A stretch of 64,000 nucleotides of DNA from Cavia porcellus (lineage: Eukaryota; Chordata; Mammalia; Rodentia; Caviidae), in contig NW_026947484.1 in assembly GCF_034190915.1 (NCBI RefSeq), positions 144,186,982 to 144,250,981 of the forward strand, given 5' to 3'. Shown here in pieces: positions 34,289 through 45,289 of the stretch. The notes beneath the pieces were generated by a model that saw only the letters and a program-made list of their open reading frames with translations, ran no database searches and had not been told where the DNA came from. How positions within the stretch are numbered: position 1 is the first letter of the stretch; each line of letters opens with the position of its first letter. The position numbers were made by a program, and so were the translations under genes.

Positions 34289-34397
34289 CTTTTTCCTTTT
34301 TATTGGTACCGGGGATCGAACTCACGACTGCCTGCTTGCAAGGCAGGCACTTATGCCACGGAGCTAAATCTCCAGCCCCCCGTAGTCAATTACTTTA
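34236..34397 (-). mobile_element. Young ID-type SINE with TSD
   Basis: Flanks TCCATTACTTTAC (34237-34249) and TCAATTACTTTAA (34385-34397) are near-identical duplications. A 37-bp T-run (34250-34286) is followed by the antisense element: 'GGTACCGGGGATCGAACTC' (B box, GAGTTCGATCC on the sense strand), 'TGCAAGGCAGGCACTTATGCC' and 'GGAGCTAAATCTCCAGCCCC' (A-box side). The internal RNA polymerase III promoter boxes look intact and the tail is nearly pure, so insertion is probably recent. A short 'AAAAAGGAAAAAGGC' spacer separates body and tail. Confidence 0.95.
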
Positions 34398-34999
34398 ATC
34401 TAGCTTGGTATTATTTAATAAATACAAATCATGAAGAACTCACAAAATTCAATGAAATGTTGAGAATCCTGGATTCAGAAAGGACTGGAATCTTAGTTGG
34501 GGCCCATGGGGCAAAAAATGGTATACATGACCTTAAAATTAGAATGATTTATATCAAGCATCTTCTGATTATGTCTCCTAAAGCAAAATCTAAATTCCCA
34601 AGGAGGGAGGACTGATCAAGAGGAGAGAGAGACAGAAAGAGAGAGGCAGAGAGAAGCACTTACTGGTTCTGATCCAGAATGGTCACGTGTTCATTCAACT
34701 CTTTTCCAAAGAGGGTGAGGGTTGCTGAAGGGTAGACCAAAATAGCTGGCAGTGTTCCTGGGACCACAGAAATGGGGAGGTGGTGATTCCCCAGAGCAAA
34801 AGATACTAATGTCCAAGATGAAGGGCAGAAGCACATCCCTAATAGCAGTCCTTTGACTTGGCAGTAATGATTCATCATTGGCATCCCCTCTCTATCCCCT
34901 TCTATCTTGCATAACTATATAAACCATCTACCCCCTCTCTGCTTCCCAAACCAGGCATCTTTAATAACCTTGCAGAAGTCTTTTATTTGCAGTGTTCAG
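34398..34999. other. Sequence without recognised features
   Basis: Contains a short purine (GAGA) patch at 34622-34655. No gene or confident repeat. Confidence 0.35.
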
Positions 35000-35640
35000 C
35001 TTCCCGTCCCCTCTGCTCAAATCAATAGGAAAAATAAAGATAATCTACATTAATTTGGTTGCAGTTGTTTTAACATCCCCTGAAACCTTGAAGTTCAGCA
35101 GTACTGGGCCAGCTTGAAGAAAACCTTTCTGACAGGAAAGCGAGTTTCAAAAAAAAGTGCTCCCCAGTTTGCTAGGCTTATAAGCCTAGGGCAAGTTTAA
35201 TTAAACTCAATGGAGCATTTTAAAGTGAAGAAAAAATTAGGACAGCAAGAAAAACGTGTTGATTGTTTCCTAATTATGCTGTGGACTCTCTCTCTAATGC
35301 ATCCCCCCTCCTTTCTCTCCCTAAATGAAATAACTGGCACGTTAAGTTTGCACATAGAAGATCACATCTCAACCAAGCATTCTTCACAGCCCAGTCCACT
35401 CCCTCCCCTGCTGCTACAGGGCTGTTTTATAGAGGCTTTCATGCTTTCAATAGAGACATTTTACCAAATTTTTTAAAAGATAGAAAAATTCAAGGAACTC
35501 ATTAGATTCTATCCGTTCCCAACCATTTTATTAAGGAGGTTCTCTTCCAGCATGGACTCCAGTTCCATAAAAGATGCAGTCAACTGGTCACTTTGTTTCT
35601 AAATACATGGTTCAGGTTAATTTATTTCCCTATTTTTATC
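35000..35640. promoter_or_regulatory. Candidate conserved regulatory element
   Basis: Non-repetitive block with many homeodomain-type TAAT/ATTA words (for example TTTAATTAAACTC at 35196-35208 and CCTAATTATGC at 35270-35280), adjacent perfect palindromes at 35172-35189 and 35194-35207, and no transposon signature. The frame 35210-35476 has no known family. The regulatory call is inference and rests on composition and motif density. Confidence 0.3.
35172..35207. repeat. Two adjacent perfect palindromes
   Basis: CTAGGCTTATAAGCCTAG (35172-35189, 18 bp) and AGTTTAATTAAACT (35194-35207, 14 bp) are each perfectly self-complementary and are 4 bp apart. They could bind dimeric proteins or extrude as hairpins. 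The 16-bp core of the first recurs at 51844-51859. Confidence 0.95.
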
Positions 35641-36074
35641 TATAAGAGACATACATTAACACAAATTAATCATCTGAATAAGACAGCCACACTGTTGATA
35701 TAATCACATTCAAAAGCAAAGAAAGACCAGCAGTTACATTCCAGTTTTTTCAAAGATAATGGCTTACTATGAGTCAGGCATTTACATGTATAGTCTTGTT
35801 ATGAGCAAGTGGATGACTGACATTAAGATTTGAGAAATATAGCTATGGTTCTTGGGGACTCCAAGGGACCAGGGTGGCTGGAACATGTGGTGACAACTAT
35901 AGCTGTCAAAGACTTGTAGCAGGTCACTGAGGAGATGACCATAGGTTTGGACATGAAGGAAAAGGATAACTCCATGTATAACCCTCAAGACAGAGATTCT
36001 CTGAATCATCAGCCCATGAATTAAAATTCAACATGTCTCAATATGAAAGGTGTTACAAAATTCCATTAAAAGAA
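35641..36074. other. Sequence without recognised features
   Basis: No repeat or exon recognised. The minus-strand frame 35782-36009 has no known family. Confidence 0.35.
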
Positions 36075-36137
36075 ATAGTGATGTTTAACATTTAAGTAGT
36101 ATTTGTTGTGTACCAGCTACTGCTTACTGCTTTAAGT
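36075..36137 (-). mobile_element. MIR fragment
   Basis: 'GTAGTATTTGTTGTGTACCAGCTACTGC' followed by 'TGCTTTAAGTAAG' resembles the MIR 3' end on the complementary strand. It is cut off by the TA-rich tract. Confidence 0.45.
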
Positions 36138-36297
36138 AAGTATATAGTATAGTATATATTATATAATATATAGTATGTATAATATATTATACAATATATA
36201 GTATATAGCATATATCTATGGTATATATATATATTATATAGTATATATATATAGATGATATAGTATATATTATATATTATATATAATATATACTATT
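36138..36297. repeat. TA-rich low-complexity, self-complementary tract
   Basis: About 160 bp of almost pure A/T with repeated TATAGTATA, TATATTATATA and ATATAATATA words, many self-complementary. Probably an expanded microsatellite within a MIR tail. Confidence 0.9.
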
Positions 36298-36744
36298 TGC
36301 AGGAATGGTGCACCTCGGCATTCCTGTAAAGCACAGACAGTTTATGATAAGCTTAGGTTACTCTGCTAAGTTTGCATGTAGAAGACTGTTAACTAAATAC
36401 CGTCTAGAAGAGAACACAGGGGGAGTAACAAAAAACTCAGTAGCTGGGATATCTTGAATTTGAAGAACACTGAAGCAATTCTGAAAAGACTATTGCAGAG
36501 TATGAGATGCAGGTTGCTCCCTACATTAGCTTTGTATGGATTCTCAAAAGTCAGTAGAGAACCACTGTACTGAGATCATCATTGGTTTCCCAATATTCTT
36601 CTTCTATCCAGTCCATGTATCATTCTACCTATGAGCACTGAATATAGCCGGGCAACTTAACAAAAATTAAAATCTTCAATATGCATATGGTAGCTTCTTC
36701 TGGAATCAGCAAAGAATATCAGTAAAAGAATTGGACTGAGAGCA

Positions 36745-36850
36745 GAGGTTTCCCACAAACTGTTCTGTGAATGTGGCCAACAGATATGGTTTCCCTGGGC
36801 TTCAGAATTCTTCCTTGTCAAACATGGGTATAAGATCAGAATATACCAAC
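36745..36850 (+). mobile_element. MIR fragment (tentative)
   Basis: 'TTCTGTGAATGTGGCCAAC', 'TTTCCCTGGGCTTCAGAAT' and 'CAAACATGGGTATAAGATC' resemble the MIR core (CTGTGTGACCTTGGGCAAG..GCCTCAGTTTCC..AAATGGGGATAA). Diverged. Confidence 0.35.
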
Positions 36851-37347
36851 AAACATTTTAATGCTAAAGTTACTCACTCAGACCAATGGAACATCATGCA
36901 CACCAGAGCCAAAAATATTAGTTAATTCACCACCTAACAGATTGGCTGCTTCAAATGGATGATCCCTGACAAGGAGAGAGCCAGTTCTCAGGCCTGATAT
37001 TTGACATCTTGAGAACTTTGCTTCCTTCCTTACACTTTTTTGTCTTACTCTTCAAGTGATTATGAGTTTAGCTTTTATTTCTTAAATGGGGGCTCCCTTT
37101 ACATCTCAACACATTTTTAAGACTGCTTTTTCATCCCTTTGCTAGAAATTTATTCTCTGCTTATCTTCTAACTCTGTAATCTCCATTTTGGAAAAACTCA
37201 TCCAAATTTCACAGCATAATCAAATGTTACTTTACTCTAGGTCTTTGGAGATCTAATTAGAACTCTGAAGAGAAGTGAATTTTTCTCTTCTGTTCTTTCC
37301 TTTGCTCCCTTGCACTAAAATGCAGCTTACAATATCTTAGAGTTCAA
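36851..37347. other. Sequence without recognised features
   Basis: No gene or confident repeat is recognised. Confidence 0.35.
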
Positions 37348-37545
37348 GTTTCTCAACCTCAGTTCTGTAATAGTTGGGGCCAGGTAACCCACCTTTGCGG
37401 GTGCCTAGCATCTGTGTTGTAAGTTGTTTAGCAATATTTATGGCTTCTACCCTCTAGATGCCTGAGTACCAACCCTACCAGTTGTAATTTCTCTGGGCTT
37501 GGCCAAATGTCCACTAAGAGCAAAACTGCACCCTGGTAAGAACAA
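37348..37545 (-). mobile_element. MER20 DNA transposon (hAT-Charlie)
   Basis: 'TTTCTCAACCTCAGTTCTG', 'GTAAGTTGTTTAGCAATATTTATGG', 'CTACCCTCTAGATGCCTGAG', 'CTACCAGTTGTAA' and 'GGCCAAATGTCCACTAAGAG' follow the whole antisense MER20 consensus, including both ends. MER20 is a nonautonomous placental-mammal hAT element. Copies are known to act as regulatory elements in endometrial stromal cells, but nothing here shows that for this copy. Confidence 0.8.
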
Positions 37546-37559
37546 GATATCCATGTATC

Positions 37560-37660
37560 TATTTTAGCTTCTCTTCTCCACAGGACTCAGGACAGTACGT
37601 GCTAGCATAAATATTTGTAGAAAGAATGAATTAATAAATCATTGTTGAATAATTATTTGT
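37560..37660 (+). mobile_element. L2-type 3' tail fragment
   Basis: 'GGACTCAGGACAGTACGTGC', then 'AAATATTTGTAGAAAGAATG' and 'AATTAATAAATC' resemble the L2 3' tail. Short and tentative. Confidence 0.35.
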
Positions 37661-38113
37661 GTAATGAATGTATTTCTTTCAAATCATTACAATTCAGCTA
37701 TCTGTTCTATTAAGTCCTGAGTTAAAAGAAGAGGCAAACATTTGTGGTGGCTGGCTGGAAAGACTGCAGGCAGGGCTGATATTTACCTAAACTTCCTCTT
37801 GACTCTGCACTCTGTGTGAACTTCATGCTAAGGAATAAGCAGCTTGAACTTGTCATGTGGTTTCGCTTTAGATTCTCACTAACATTGGCCTCATATGGTT
37901 GCTGTAGGAGAAGGAAGTTGGCCTCGTCTTCATGAGATGGTTTCTTTGTGTTTATGGTGCTAACTAACCAAGGCTGAGAACAGCATCAAGAAATAATAGA
38001 AGGAGATGGGCAAAGGAGAAAAGATTTAAGAATCAGAAACTGAGAAGACCAGGCCTAGAGTAATTGTTCCTGCTGAAGCAAATTTATTTGTTTCCTTGTA
38101 GGTTATACCTTTA
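37661..38113. other. Sequence without recognised features
   Basis: No gene or confident repeat is recognised. Confidence 0.35.
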
Positions 38114-38136
38114 AGGTAAGGTAAGGTAAGGTAAGG
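38114..38136. repeat. (GGTAA)n short tandem repeat
   Basis: Between four and five AGGTA units, perfect. Confidence 0.9.
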
Positions 38137-38198
38137 GACTTAAAATAGTGCTTGTTTCAGGTTGAGCAGACTTTATGGCCTGAAAGTAATATACTGGT

Positions 38199-38321
38199 TA
38201 TCCAGGCTTGGTGGTGCATGCCTGTAATTCCAGCATTTGGGAGGCTGAGTAGGGAGTATCCCAGTGTGTATAAGATCTTCCTGAAATACATACCAAGTCC
38301 CTACCTTAAAATAAACAAACC
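38199..38321 (+). mobile_element. B1 SINE
   Basis: 'TCCAGGCTTGGTGGTGCATG', 'CCTGTAATTCCAGCATTTGGG', 'AGGCTGAGTAGGGAG' and an A-rich end 'CTTAAAATAAACAAAC' are a 7SL-derived B1 monomer in sense. The 81-codon minus-strand frame over it (38173-38418) is an artefact. Confidence 0.9.
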
Positions 38322-38889
38322 AAATACATAAGGGTACTCCATTGAAAGGGGCAGAGTATAACTGACCCCTGCTGTGATACTCTTTCATGGTCAGGGTCTG
38401 TAAGACTGGCCCACACATGCCAGGAAGGTAAAGTTCTCTCTCAGAGACCTGACCAAATCTCAGGCACTAGCCAGCAACCAGGACCAAGAGTAGAGCGAGG
38501 ATGCAGAGAAAAATCTAACAGGTTGTATGTCTGCATCTCTTGTGGGATTTCAATTAAAAACAAAATGCCAGCTTGTTGAGTCAGCTGTTGTTTTAGATTA
38601 TTCTCCTCTTTTCTATTACCAAAGATAATTGAGAACTGACTTAGTATTCTTTGCAGCAAGATTAATGCCTGTCCTACACTCAATATCCCTTTTCCCTTGT
38701 GCTTCAAGCTTAGTCACTATTAGTTTTTTCCACTTCCATTCTTTCAAGAATTTTATAGACATCAGATGGACACCACTCAGTATATACTCTTAGGTCTTCT
38801 GTATCAATAGCAACAAGAACAACAATATAGCTTCAGTAATAATTATGACTCCCACTAAAAGTAGTTAAAGTTTCAGAGGACTTGGGACA
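38322..38889. other. Sequence without recognised features
   Basis: The minus-strand frame 38441-38707 has no known family. No confident repeat is seen. Confidence 0.35.
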
Positions 38890-39040
38890 TGCAAAATATT
38901 GAATAAATTAACACTTCTCAGGTGATGTTATAAGTCACTATTATCATTCCGAATTTAAATGCTTAAATAGTTTGATCTGATATAGTGCTGCTGACAGTTG
39001 GCTAGATTTAGGATTTGAGTCCAAGTAATTTGGTTTTAGG
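38890..39040 (-). mobile_element. MIR SINE, diverged
   Basis: 'AAATTAACACTTCTCAGGTG', 'CACTATTATCATTCCGAATT' and 'GGCTAGATTTAGGATTTGAG' follow the MIR complementary strand order, with the middle strongly mutated. Confidence 0.5.
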
Positions 39041-39559
39041 AACTGCTCATAACAAGGCATTCCCTTTTCTTCGTTGTTTGTGACGTGACACTTTTGCTAA
39101 GCAGTTATTCCAGTGAAGGAAAGAATCACAGAGGCTACCCAGCTCTATGGCAGCACCGGGAGCTCATCCAGAGGCCTCCCAAAGGTGATCCTCTTCTTCC
39201 TGTAATGTCAAACAGTGTTCCTGCATGTAGTAGCAGATGTCCCACAAATGCTTTGTAACTCATCATGGTGTGACCTTAGAGTGCAATAGGTTAAATCTTT
39301 GAGATTTTGGAATGCAAGATAATGTGTGGAAAAACTTTTTTGGTCATGTCTTAATATTTTTTTCACTGCAGATACTGTTGTTAATTTTGCAAAAGAGAAA
39401 ATAAATGCCGTGAGTGTTTTTAGGCTGACTGATTTCTGGAAAGGGAAAAAGAGATTGTGAAAGAATTAATGTCTCACCTGAGCAGATGGCTAGGGGTAGC
39501 AGTTCTCATAAACCATGCTTGTCTCAAGCCTGACCTCTGTCACAGTCTTGGAATCAAAG
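39041..39559. other. Sequence without recognised features
   Basis: No gene or confident repeat is recognised. Confidence 0.35.
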
Positions 39560-40730
39560 TCTGTGGTGCCCTTTTTTGGGTCCTACTTTGAATCTGGCCC
39601 AGGTCAATAGCCAGTAAAAGGGAAATTGTGCTGAATTATCACAAATTTTATTTGTGCTGACTTGTTGGGAATAAGGCAAGACAGATGAGTTGCAGCATCT
39701 GCACACTTGATTACCCTCTTCCCCAATTTTTCCGAGGCTTCATTTTGGATCTCTTCGCTACAGCATTTTAGCTCTAACTTTGGGCACTGAATCATGCTCC
39801 AATGTCCCATCAAGCATCTCAGTAATGTGATAAATCCATCCAAAAGTCTTTCTATGCCATCCTGCATGTGACAAATGCAATAACACGTCAGGCTCAGAAT
39901 GATACCCGTATTAGGCAGACACTCCCTCTGCTGACATCAGGTGTTTCTGCTTTATCTGAAAATAATTCACTGAATAGATAATTGGTGAATCCCCAGTGGG
40001 AACAAAACTTGATTCTGTCTGAGCATAGGTTACCAAGTGTACTACCATAAAATAATTGATTTTGTGATATATTAAGTGGGGACATACTCAAGACTACTGA
40101 ACTTTTCACTTAGGGCCTCGGGCTGAAGTTGAACTAGGCTCCCAAAGGTGAAGAACCCATGCATGACTCGGGCAGGGCTTCACACTCCAACAGCCAATTT
40201 AACTTTCATTTTCTTTATTAATCTAATATGTTCTACCTTTCACCACGACGTGATGTGCAGGGAGTTTCATTAAAATGGTTGAGTTGTTATTGGAGATAAT
40301 CACCAAAGGAATGTGTCACAAAAGTCGGGAAAATCTGAATCATTTTTATGCTGTTGTTTTAGGGAAGAGGTTTCAGATGCTGATAGGAAAGTTACTCTAG
40401 CCACAGGGAAAATTTAATTACGTTTTTAGAAACTTCTTTTAATCCTATAATAACAAAAAATTAAATCAGTGCTGACATTTTTTGTTGCCAGAAGAAGGTA
40501 GTAAAAGGGTAAAGAAATAATTGTTAGTTCTGAGAATATAATTAGCAACTTTAATGCTTTAATCTAAAAAATGCATATTTTGAGCCTGGGTGAATGATTA
40601 AAGAAAAGATATTGAAAGTCTTTGAAATCTCTGTGCTTGTTTTTAATTGTGAGTTATGATCACTATAATTAGCTCGTTTAGTGCATTTATAATGTAAACA
40701 AGTATGAATTTCTACAAGTTCAGGGACATT
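39560..40730. promoter_or_regulatory. Candidate conserved noncoding cluster
   Basis: More than 1.1 kb without any recognisable transposon, unusual for this window. It is rich in homeodomain-type words such as ATAATTGATTTTG (40052-40064), TTTAATTACG and ATAATTAGC, and has few low-complexity runs. Minus-strand frames at 39604-40109 have no known family. The call is inferred from repeat exclusion and motif content. Confidence 0.3.
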
Positions 40731-41869
40731 TCAGGGCAAATAAGTTTGACATTCTGAACTCCAGCTTTCTGTATAAAGCCTTTCACGAAATATCTGGTAG
40801 ATTTTTTCTTTAATGTGTTGGAGAGGTAGATGCAGTTAGAGAAACCAGGATCCACCACTGGCAGACTATGTCAGGGCTGAGGTGTGTTTGGAGTTTTGCA
40901 GCAAAGGCATCGTAAGAATCCTCACGGGAAGCAGCCGACTCGCCTCCTCCTGCCTAGGGAAGAAGGCTTGACTGTCCATCCGAGTCTCTCAGTCAGTGTG
41001 AGGTAGGACCTTGGAGGAAGTGTCGGGTTTCAGAAGAAGGAAACTCTGTGGTGCTGAGTCTGAGAATACAGAACCTGACTACCCTGCTCTCTGCCTTGAC
41101 AAACCATGAAACCTCATTATTATGCACTAGAAAAGGGAAAAGGGGGGAAAACCCAGAGGGATCAGGGAAATGAACTTTTTGGGGGTCTTATTTCTCTCAG
41201 AGGGGCACATTAAAATTCTCTCTTTCATTCATTAATGTGAATACAAGCTGCCTGAGAAAATAGCTGATGGGACCTCCCTTAATGAATAGTGGGGCTTTTC
41301 TATGCTCTGGAGGCTTAAAATTGGGTTTCATACCACTGAGACTTTCTCTCTTTGCCTTTCCTTTTCTCTTCCTAACACTGAATGTTTGGTTATATTTGCA
41401 GGACTCACCTAGGTTGTAATCTGCTACATTCATTTCTAATTGCTCATATGATTAGACTGGGCTACCCACAGGTAAGTGGGAAGGGCTGGTGTGAGAGGCT
41501 TCAGAAGTTCAGAGGTTTTTCCAACAGTATTTGAAAGTTTCTACTCTTGTCAATCACATGTGATCAAACTTGGTGTTGAGAAGTTCCTCTGACTGCTTGG
41601 TTTTGGGTAAGTTAGACATGAATATAAAACAATCTTTGCTCATGCTTTCAAGAGAAAAGAGACGGGGCTTTTACTTTGGTTTGAAATCAAATTAACTTTT
41701 TTTCCTTTTCTTGACATGTCATGGTTTCACTGCTTTTAGGATTCTGGTCTCAAGTCTTCTTCCTGTGTGCCTCAGCTCAGCCTCCTCATTCCACCACATG
41801 CTTGAGATTCTCCAACTCTTTCTGTCTACACCATCCATGGAAGCTCTTTTCATGGGTCACTTTATTTTT
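40731..41869. other. Sequence without recognised features
   Basis: No confident repeat or exon. 40850-41060 is somewhat GC-richer (CGTAAGAATCC, CCGACTCGCC). The minus-strand frame 41197-41433 has no known family. Confidence 0.35.
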
Positions 41870-42090
41870 CAGTTGTTACGGCTTAGATCTAAACTGTCCT
41901 TCCAAATTCTCTTGGTTATGGGAGGTCACAGGCATGCTATGCTCATCAGCGGATATGTATTTTGATTGGTTCAGCTGCTGAGTGTGCTGCTAGGAGGTGA
42001 GGCCTGGTGAGAGGCAGACATGGGGGCTGGAGCCGGAAGTTGAAGATGTTGGATATTTTGTCACAGCTACAAAAATGTGATTAAGACACC
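41870..42090 (+). mobile_element. MaLR-type LTR fragment
   Basis: 'TTACGGCTTAGATCTAAACTGTCC' matches the 5' end pattern GGTTTGGATCTGAAATGTCC of rodent MaLR LTRs. It continues with 'GGAGGTGAGGCCTGGTGAGAGG' and ends 'GTCACAGCTACAAAAATGTG', 'ATTAAGACAC'. The central part is missing. Confidence 0.6.
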
Positions 42091-42469
42091 TGTTGTCTTT
42101 CTAGATCCATTTCTGAGTTTTCTGAGGAATGTATAGCACTTTTGGTATGTTTATATCTCCAAGGCTCAGTGAATAGTTGATATTCAGTTATCCTTTCATG
42201 AACATGATGATCCCCGATATGTGGCCCTGCTACCCCAATATGCTCCTTATGCATCCTAAAGGAAATGAGGATCAACATCGTGATCCTTAATTGCAATACA
42301 CCTACTTGACAGAATTAAGAGAAGCAGAATAGTAAAGCACAGTTCTGGGTATAACTGTGGGGCTTTTCTAGATCTGACTTACAGGTAGACCAGTAAGCTG
42401 AGGAAGAAAGCCTCACCCTATTGCAGGTGGGGCTATCCAATAGGCTTGTAATCTGGATAGAGTGGAAGG

Positions 42470-42865
42470 AAAAGACAAAGAAATCAGCCTACGTTTGAAA
42501 CACTCCATCTTCCTAAACAGGTGGATCTTTTGTTAATGCCTTGGCCTATAGATATTAGATTTCAGTTTTGTCGACCTTTTGATGTAGATTTGTACAAGTG
42601 GATTTCCACAGAGCTTCCAGATCTTTAGTCTCAGTTTGATGCTGCAGCCTCAATCACTCTTGTTCTGCAGCTTCCAGTTTCTTGGCCTGAGCAACTACTG
42701 AGTCTCATCGCTCTCCAGCCTGTGTGTGGCTGGCAAACCTGCCTACTAAAATACTTGCAGAATATATGGATATAGATAGATGATAGAATGAGAGAGAGAG
42801 ATATGTTGATATATTGATATATTGGTTTTGTTCCTCTAGAGAACCCTAGCCAATACAATCATGAT
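42470..42865 (+). repeat. Old interspersed repeat, copy 3 (family unnamed)
   Basis: It ends 'ATTGGTTTTGTTCCTCTAGAG', 'AACCCTAGCCAATACAATC', the complement of GTATTAGTCAGGGTTCTC..AACCAAT, after an ATAG/AGAG-rich stretch (42758-42825). This is the best of three copies (others 30230-30370 and 33345-33640). Upstream 'CCACAGAGCTTCCAGATC' and 'GCTTCCAGTTTCTTGGCC' fit the family's inner part. Confidence 0.55.
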
Positions 42866-43464
42866 TCTCAACCATAATGCCAAAGCCTAAATGACATTTG
42901 TTTAGGACTAGCAGAAAATATGACCAATGGACAGATTCTACTAATCCAGACAATTGTGGTAAGAAGAGAGACACTGAGATCTATTTGTCTAGGAGATTCA
43001 AAAATGAGGTAGCAATATTATTGCAAGTTTCAAAGCAGCCTGCAGATCAGCCCCAAACAGATGTGCCCGTCTTCAAGCTGGGAACACAGAGACACTCAGC
43101 AGTTGATGGTCACACCATTCCATACTAGTTGAGGAATAGAAGAGATTTTTCTGACAGGGATTTGGAAGCCCACTTTCAAGGATATTGAGTTGTAGTATTT
43201 TATTGTCGGTGGTAGTGGTATTTCCTCTGAAAAATTCTTTTAACTTATGGTACTTAATTTACTTTTTATTGGATCCCATATAGTTTAAGCGCATACAAAT
43301 AAAAAAGACACCAGCATATCATATTATTTAGAACAAGATTAATTAGCAACGTATATACAGAGAGAGGTAGAATGATATTCAGGGTCAGAAAAAGAGGAGG
43401 CAAATGGTAAACACTTAAGAGGAATGGTACAATTAGCTAAGGTTCCAGAAACAACCCTGGAGGA
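42866..43464. other. Sequence without recognised features
   Basis: The plus-strand frame 42898-43128 has no known family. No confident repeat is seen. Confidence 0.35.
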
Positions 43465-43560
43465 AGCACAATTCATTTGTTTAATATTTATTGAGTGCCT
43501 ACTATGCCAGGTATTATACACTAGACACAGCTTCGTCCATTCATTGTTTAACATTGTAAC
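43465..43560 (-). mobile_element. MIR/L2-related ancient repeat
   Basis: 'TTTGTTTAATATTTATTGAGTGCC', 'TACTATGCCAGGTATTATAC' and 'CACTAGACACAG' match the common end 'TTATTGAGTGCCTACTATGTGCCAGGCACT'. Confidence 0.6.
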
Positions 43561-43790
43561 GCTGCTGTATATACTTATAAATCAATGAAATTTATAGTCT
43601 CATAGATGACTCAGTATATTGGGCCATTTAAAAATTCTGTGGCATATTTATAATCATGATATTCTGGATTTCACACCACTGAAAGCTCTCCACTTTGTCA
43701 GTAATTGTCTACCAATTTGCTAGTAGGTTTTTAAAAGCCAGATAAGTTTTCTCAGCAGGAACCTAGGAGAATTGAGTGATGGTAACACCA

Positions 43791-43792
<2 letters not shown>

Positions 43793-43826
<34 letters not shown>
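43793..43826. repeat. (GT)n microsatellite
   Basis: About 17 GT units. Confidence 0.98.
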
Positions 43827-43831
<5 letters not shown>

Positions 43832-44764
43832 TAGCTGTTACAATTCTACCCAGAGCACTGTGTTCTCTATTTTGTATTGTAAGGAAATACTGGGCTGATT
43901 GAAATTTAGCACATGTGGCGTCAGGAATTAACATTGTACAGCCCAAGTGAGCAAACTAATAAAGGAAAGGAGGTGCTTCCTCTGTAGGATCAGATCTGTT
44001 ACTTGTTATTTGGTTCTGCTGCTGAAGGAGAAAAATAAGTCTTGGATATTACAGCTGTCACTGTGACATCTGTTGTCTCAGGATCTGTGACTGCTTCAGT
44101 CACCACCTGACCCAGATCATCACCATAACATTCTGTCCACTATTAAACTGTGAAAGGCCCTTGCCCTCCAGGTGGTACTTCAAGGTTGACATACCTAGGT
44201 GTTTGTCTCTGTCTCCCTGACTGCCTCTCAGCTGAAAAATACAGCCTCACTTTGTGCAGAATTGATGGCAAACCAAGTCTCCCAGGGTTCAAGGGGAGCA
44301 GTGGAGAGCAAGAGTTCTTGAGGCGTAGCCCTGTTCTGCTTTTAATCACTTGTCACAAGTGCTGGAGGGCCTTGGAGCATTCAGAGGTGTCACTTTCTGT
44401 TCTTTGTTGGTCATGGCTGTCCTCTTCCTTTGGAAAGATGACTCCAGCTATTAAAACAACCACAGTGGTACGTGTGCAAATTCCAACTTGAAAAACAGGG
44501 TGGGTAAAGGTTTATTAGTCCTTCTCAACCCATAAAAAGTATTTTACTTTTAAAAAGGTCTTCTAAAAGATTTCCACCTCTGACTGTATGTGTTTGGTCA
44601 GATCACTAATGGCATTAGACAGTGTTACTGATAATTTAGATGCAAAGTTGTCACATGATGAAGTAAGAGGCCATCACCTGAGCCAGGCCTTCCCATACAT
44701 TTACAGGAATGTAATGAATATGTAAGGTACATGTCTGCTATAACAGCTTCTCTTCCAGGGACTC
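43827..44764. other. Sequence without recognised features
   Basis: Overlapping frames at 44143-44491 on both strands have no known family. No confident repeat is seen. Confidence 0.35.
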
Positions 44765-44801
44765 ATTCACTTATTTGTTCATTTATCCATTCTTTCATTT
44801 A

Positions 44802-44841
<40 letters not shown>

Positions 44842-44900
44842 TGGGACTAAGGATAAAGCAGAAGGTAGAGGATACAGAGTGACTATTTCTCATGGAGTTG
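44765..44900 (-). repeat. MIR/L2-related repeat split by (TA)n
   Basis: 'CATTCACTTATTTGTTC' and 'ATTTATCCATTCTTTC' precede a pure TA run (44804-44839), after which 'GCTGGGACTAAGGATAAAGC' continues the pattern '..GCTGGGGATACAG'. The microsatellite probably grew inside the ancient repeat. Confidence 0.5.
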
Positions 44901-45289
44901 AGCTTGACAAGAAAATGCCAGTGTTCATAACTATGTCTGTGCCACAAATGTAGCACAGATATTTCCCATATAATTGAAATATAAAGAACGCATGCCCACT
45001 TCTGGCCACCTAGCCACTTGAAAGCAAGAAGCAGTTTACTTGCATTATATCACAAAGTACCAGGTGATCTAACTCACAAAAGAACAGAGGAGACATGAGC
45101 TGCTCCTTGTCTGGCGTATCTCAGTTTACTTTTTCTTTTCATTTCTGTATAATTTACTGCAATAAGCTAGCTAGCTCTTATACTAGTTCAACATAGGATG
45201 TTATCCAAGTCCCCTAACGTTTTTAACTTTGATTTTCTCACATGTAAAATTCTTTTAGATGATGTGTAATTTTTGTCTGTTTTAATATT
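44901..45289. other. Sequence without recognised features
   Basis: No gene or confident repeat is recognised. Confidence 0.35.

Noticed and set aside
34250..34380. tRNA-Ala-like gene on the minus strand
   Set aside because: The A and B boxes belong to an ID SINE with a poly-A tail and target duplications, not to a tRNA able to fold fully.
36300..36316. GCAGGAATGGTGCACC resembles the 3' end of U2 snRNA (..CAGGAACGGTGCACC)
   Set aside because: Only about 15 bp match and no other part of U2 is nearby, so I treat it as coincidence.
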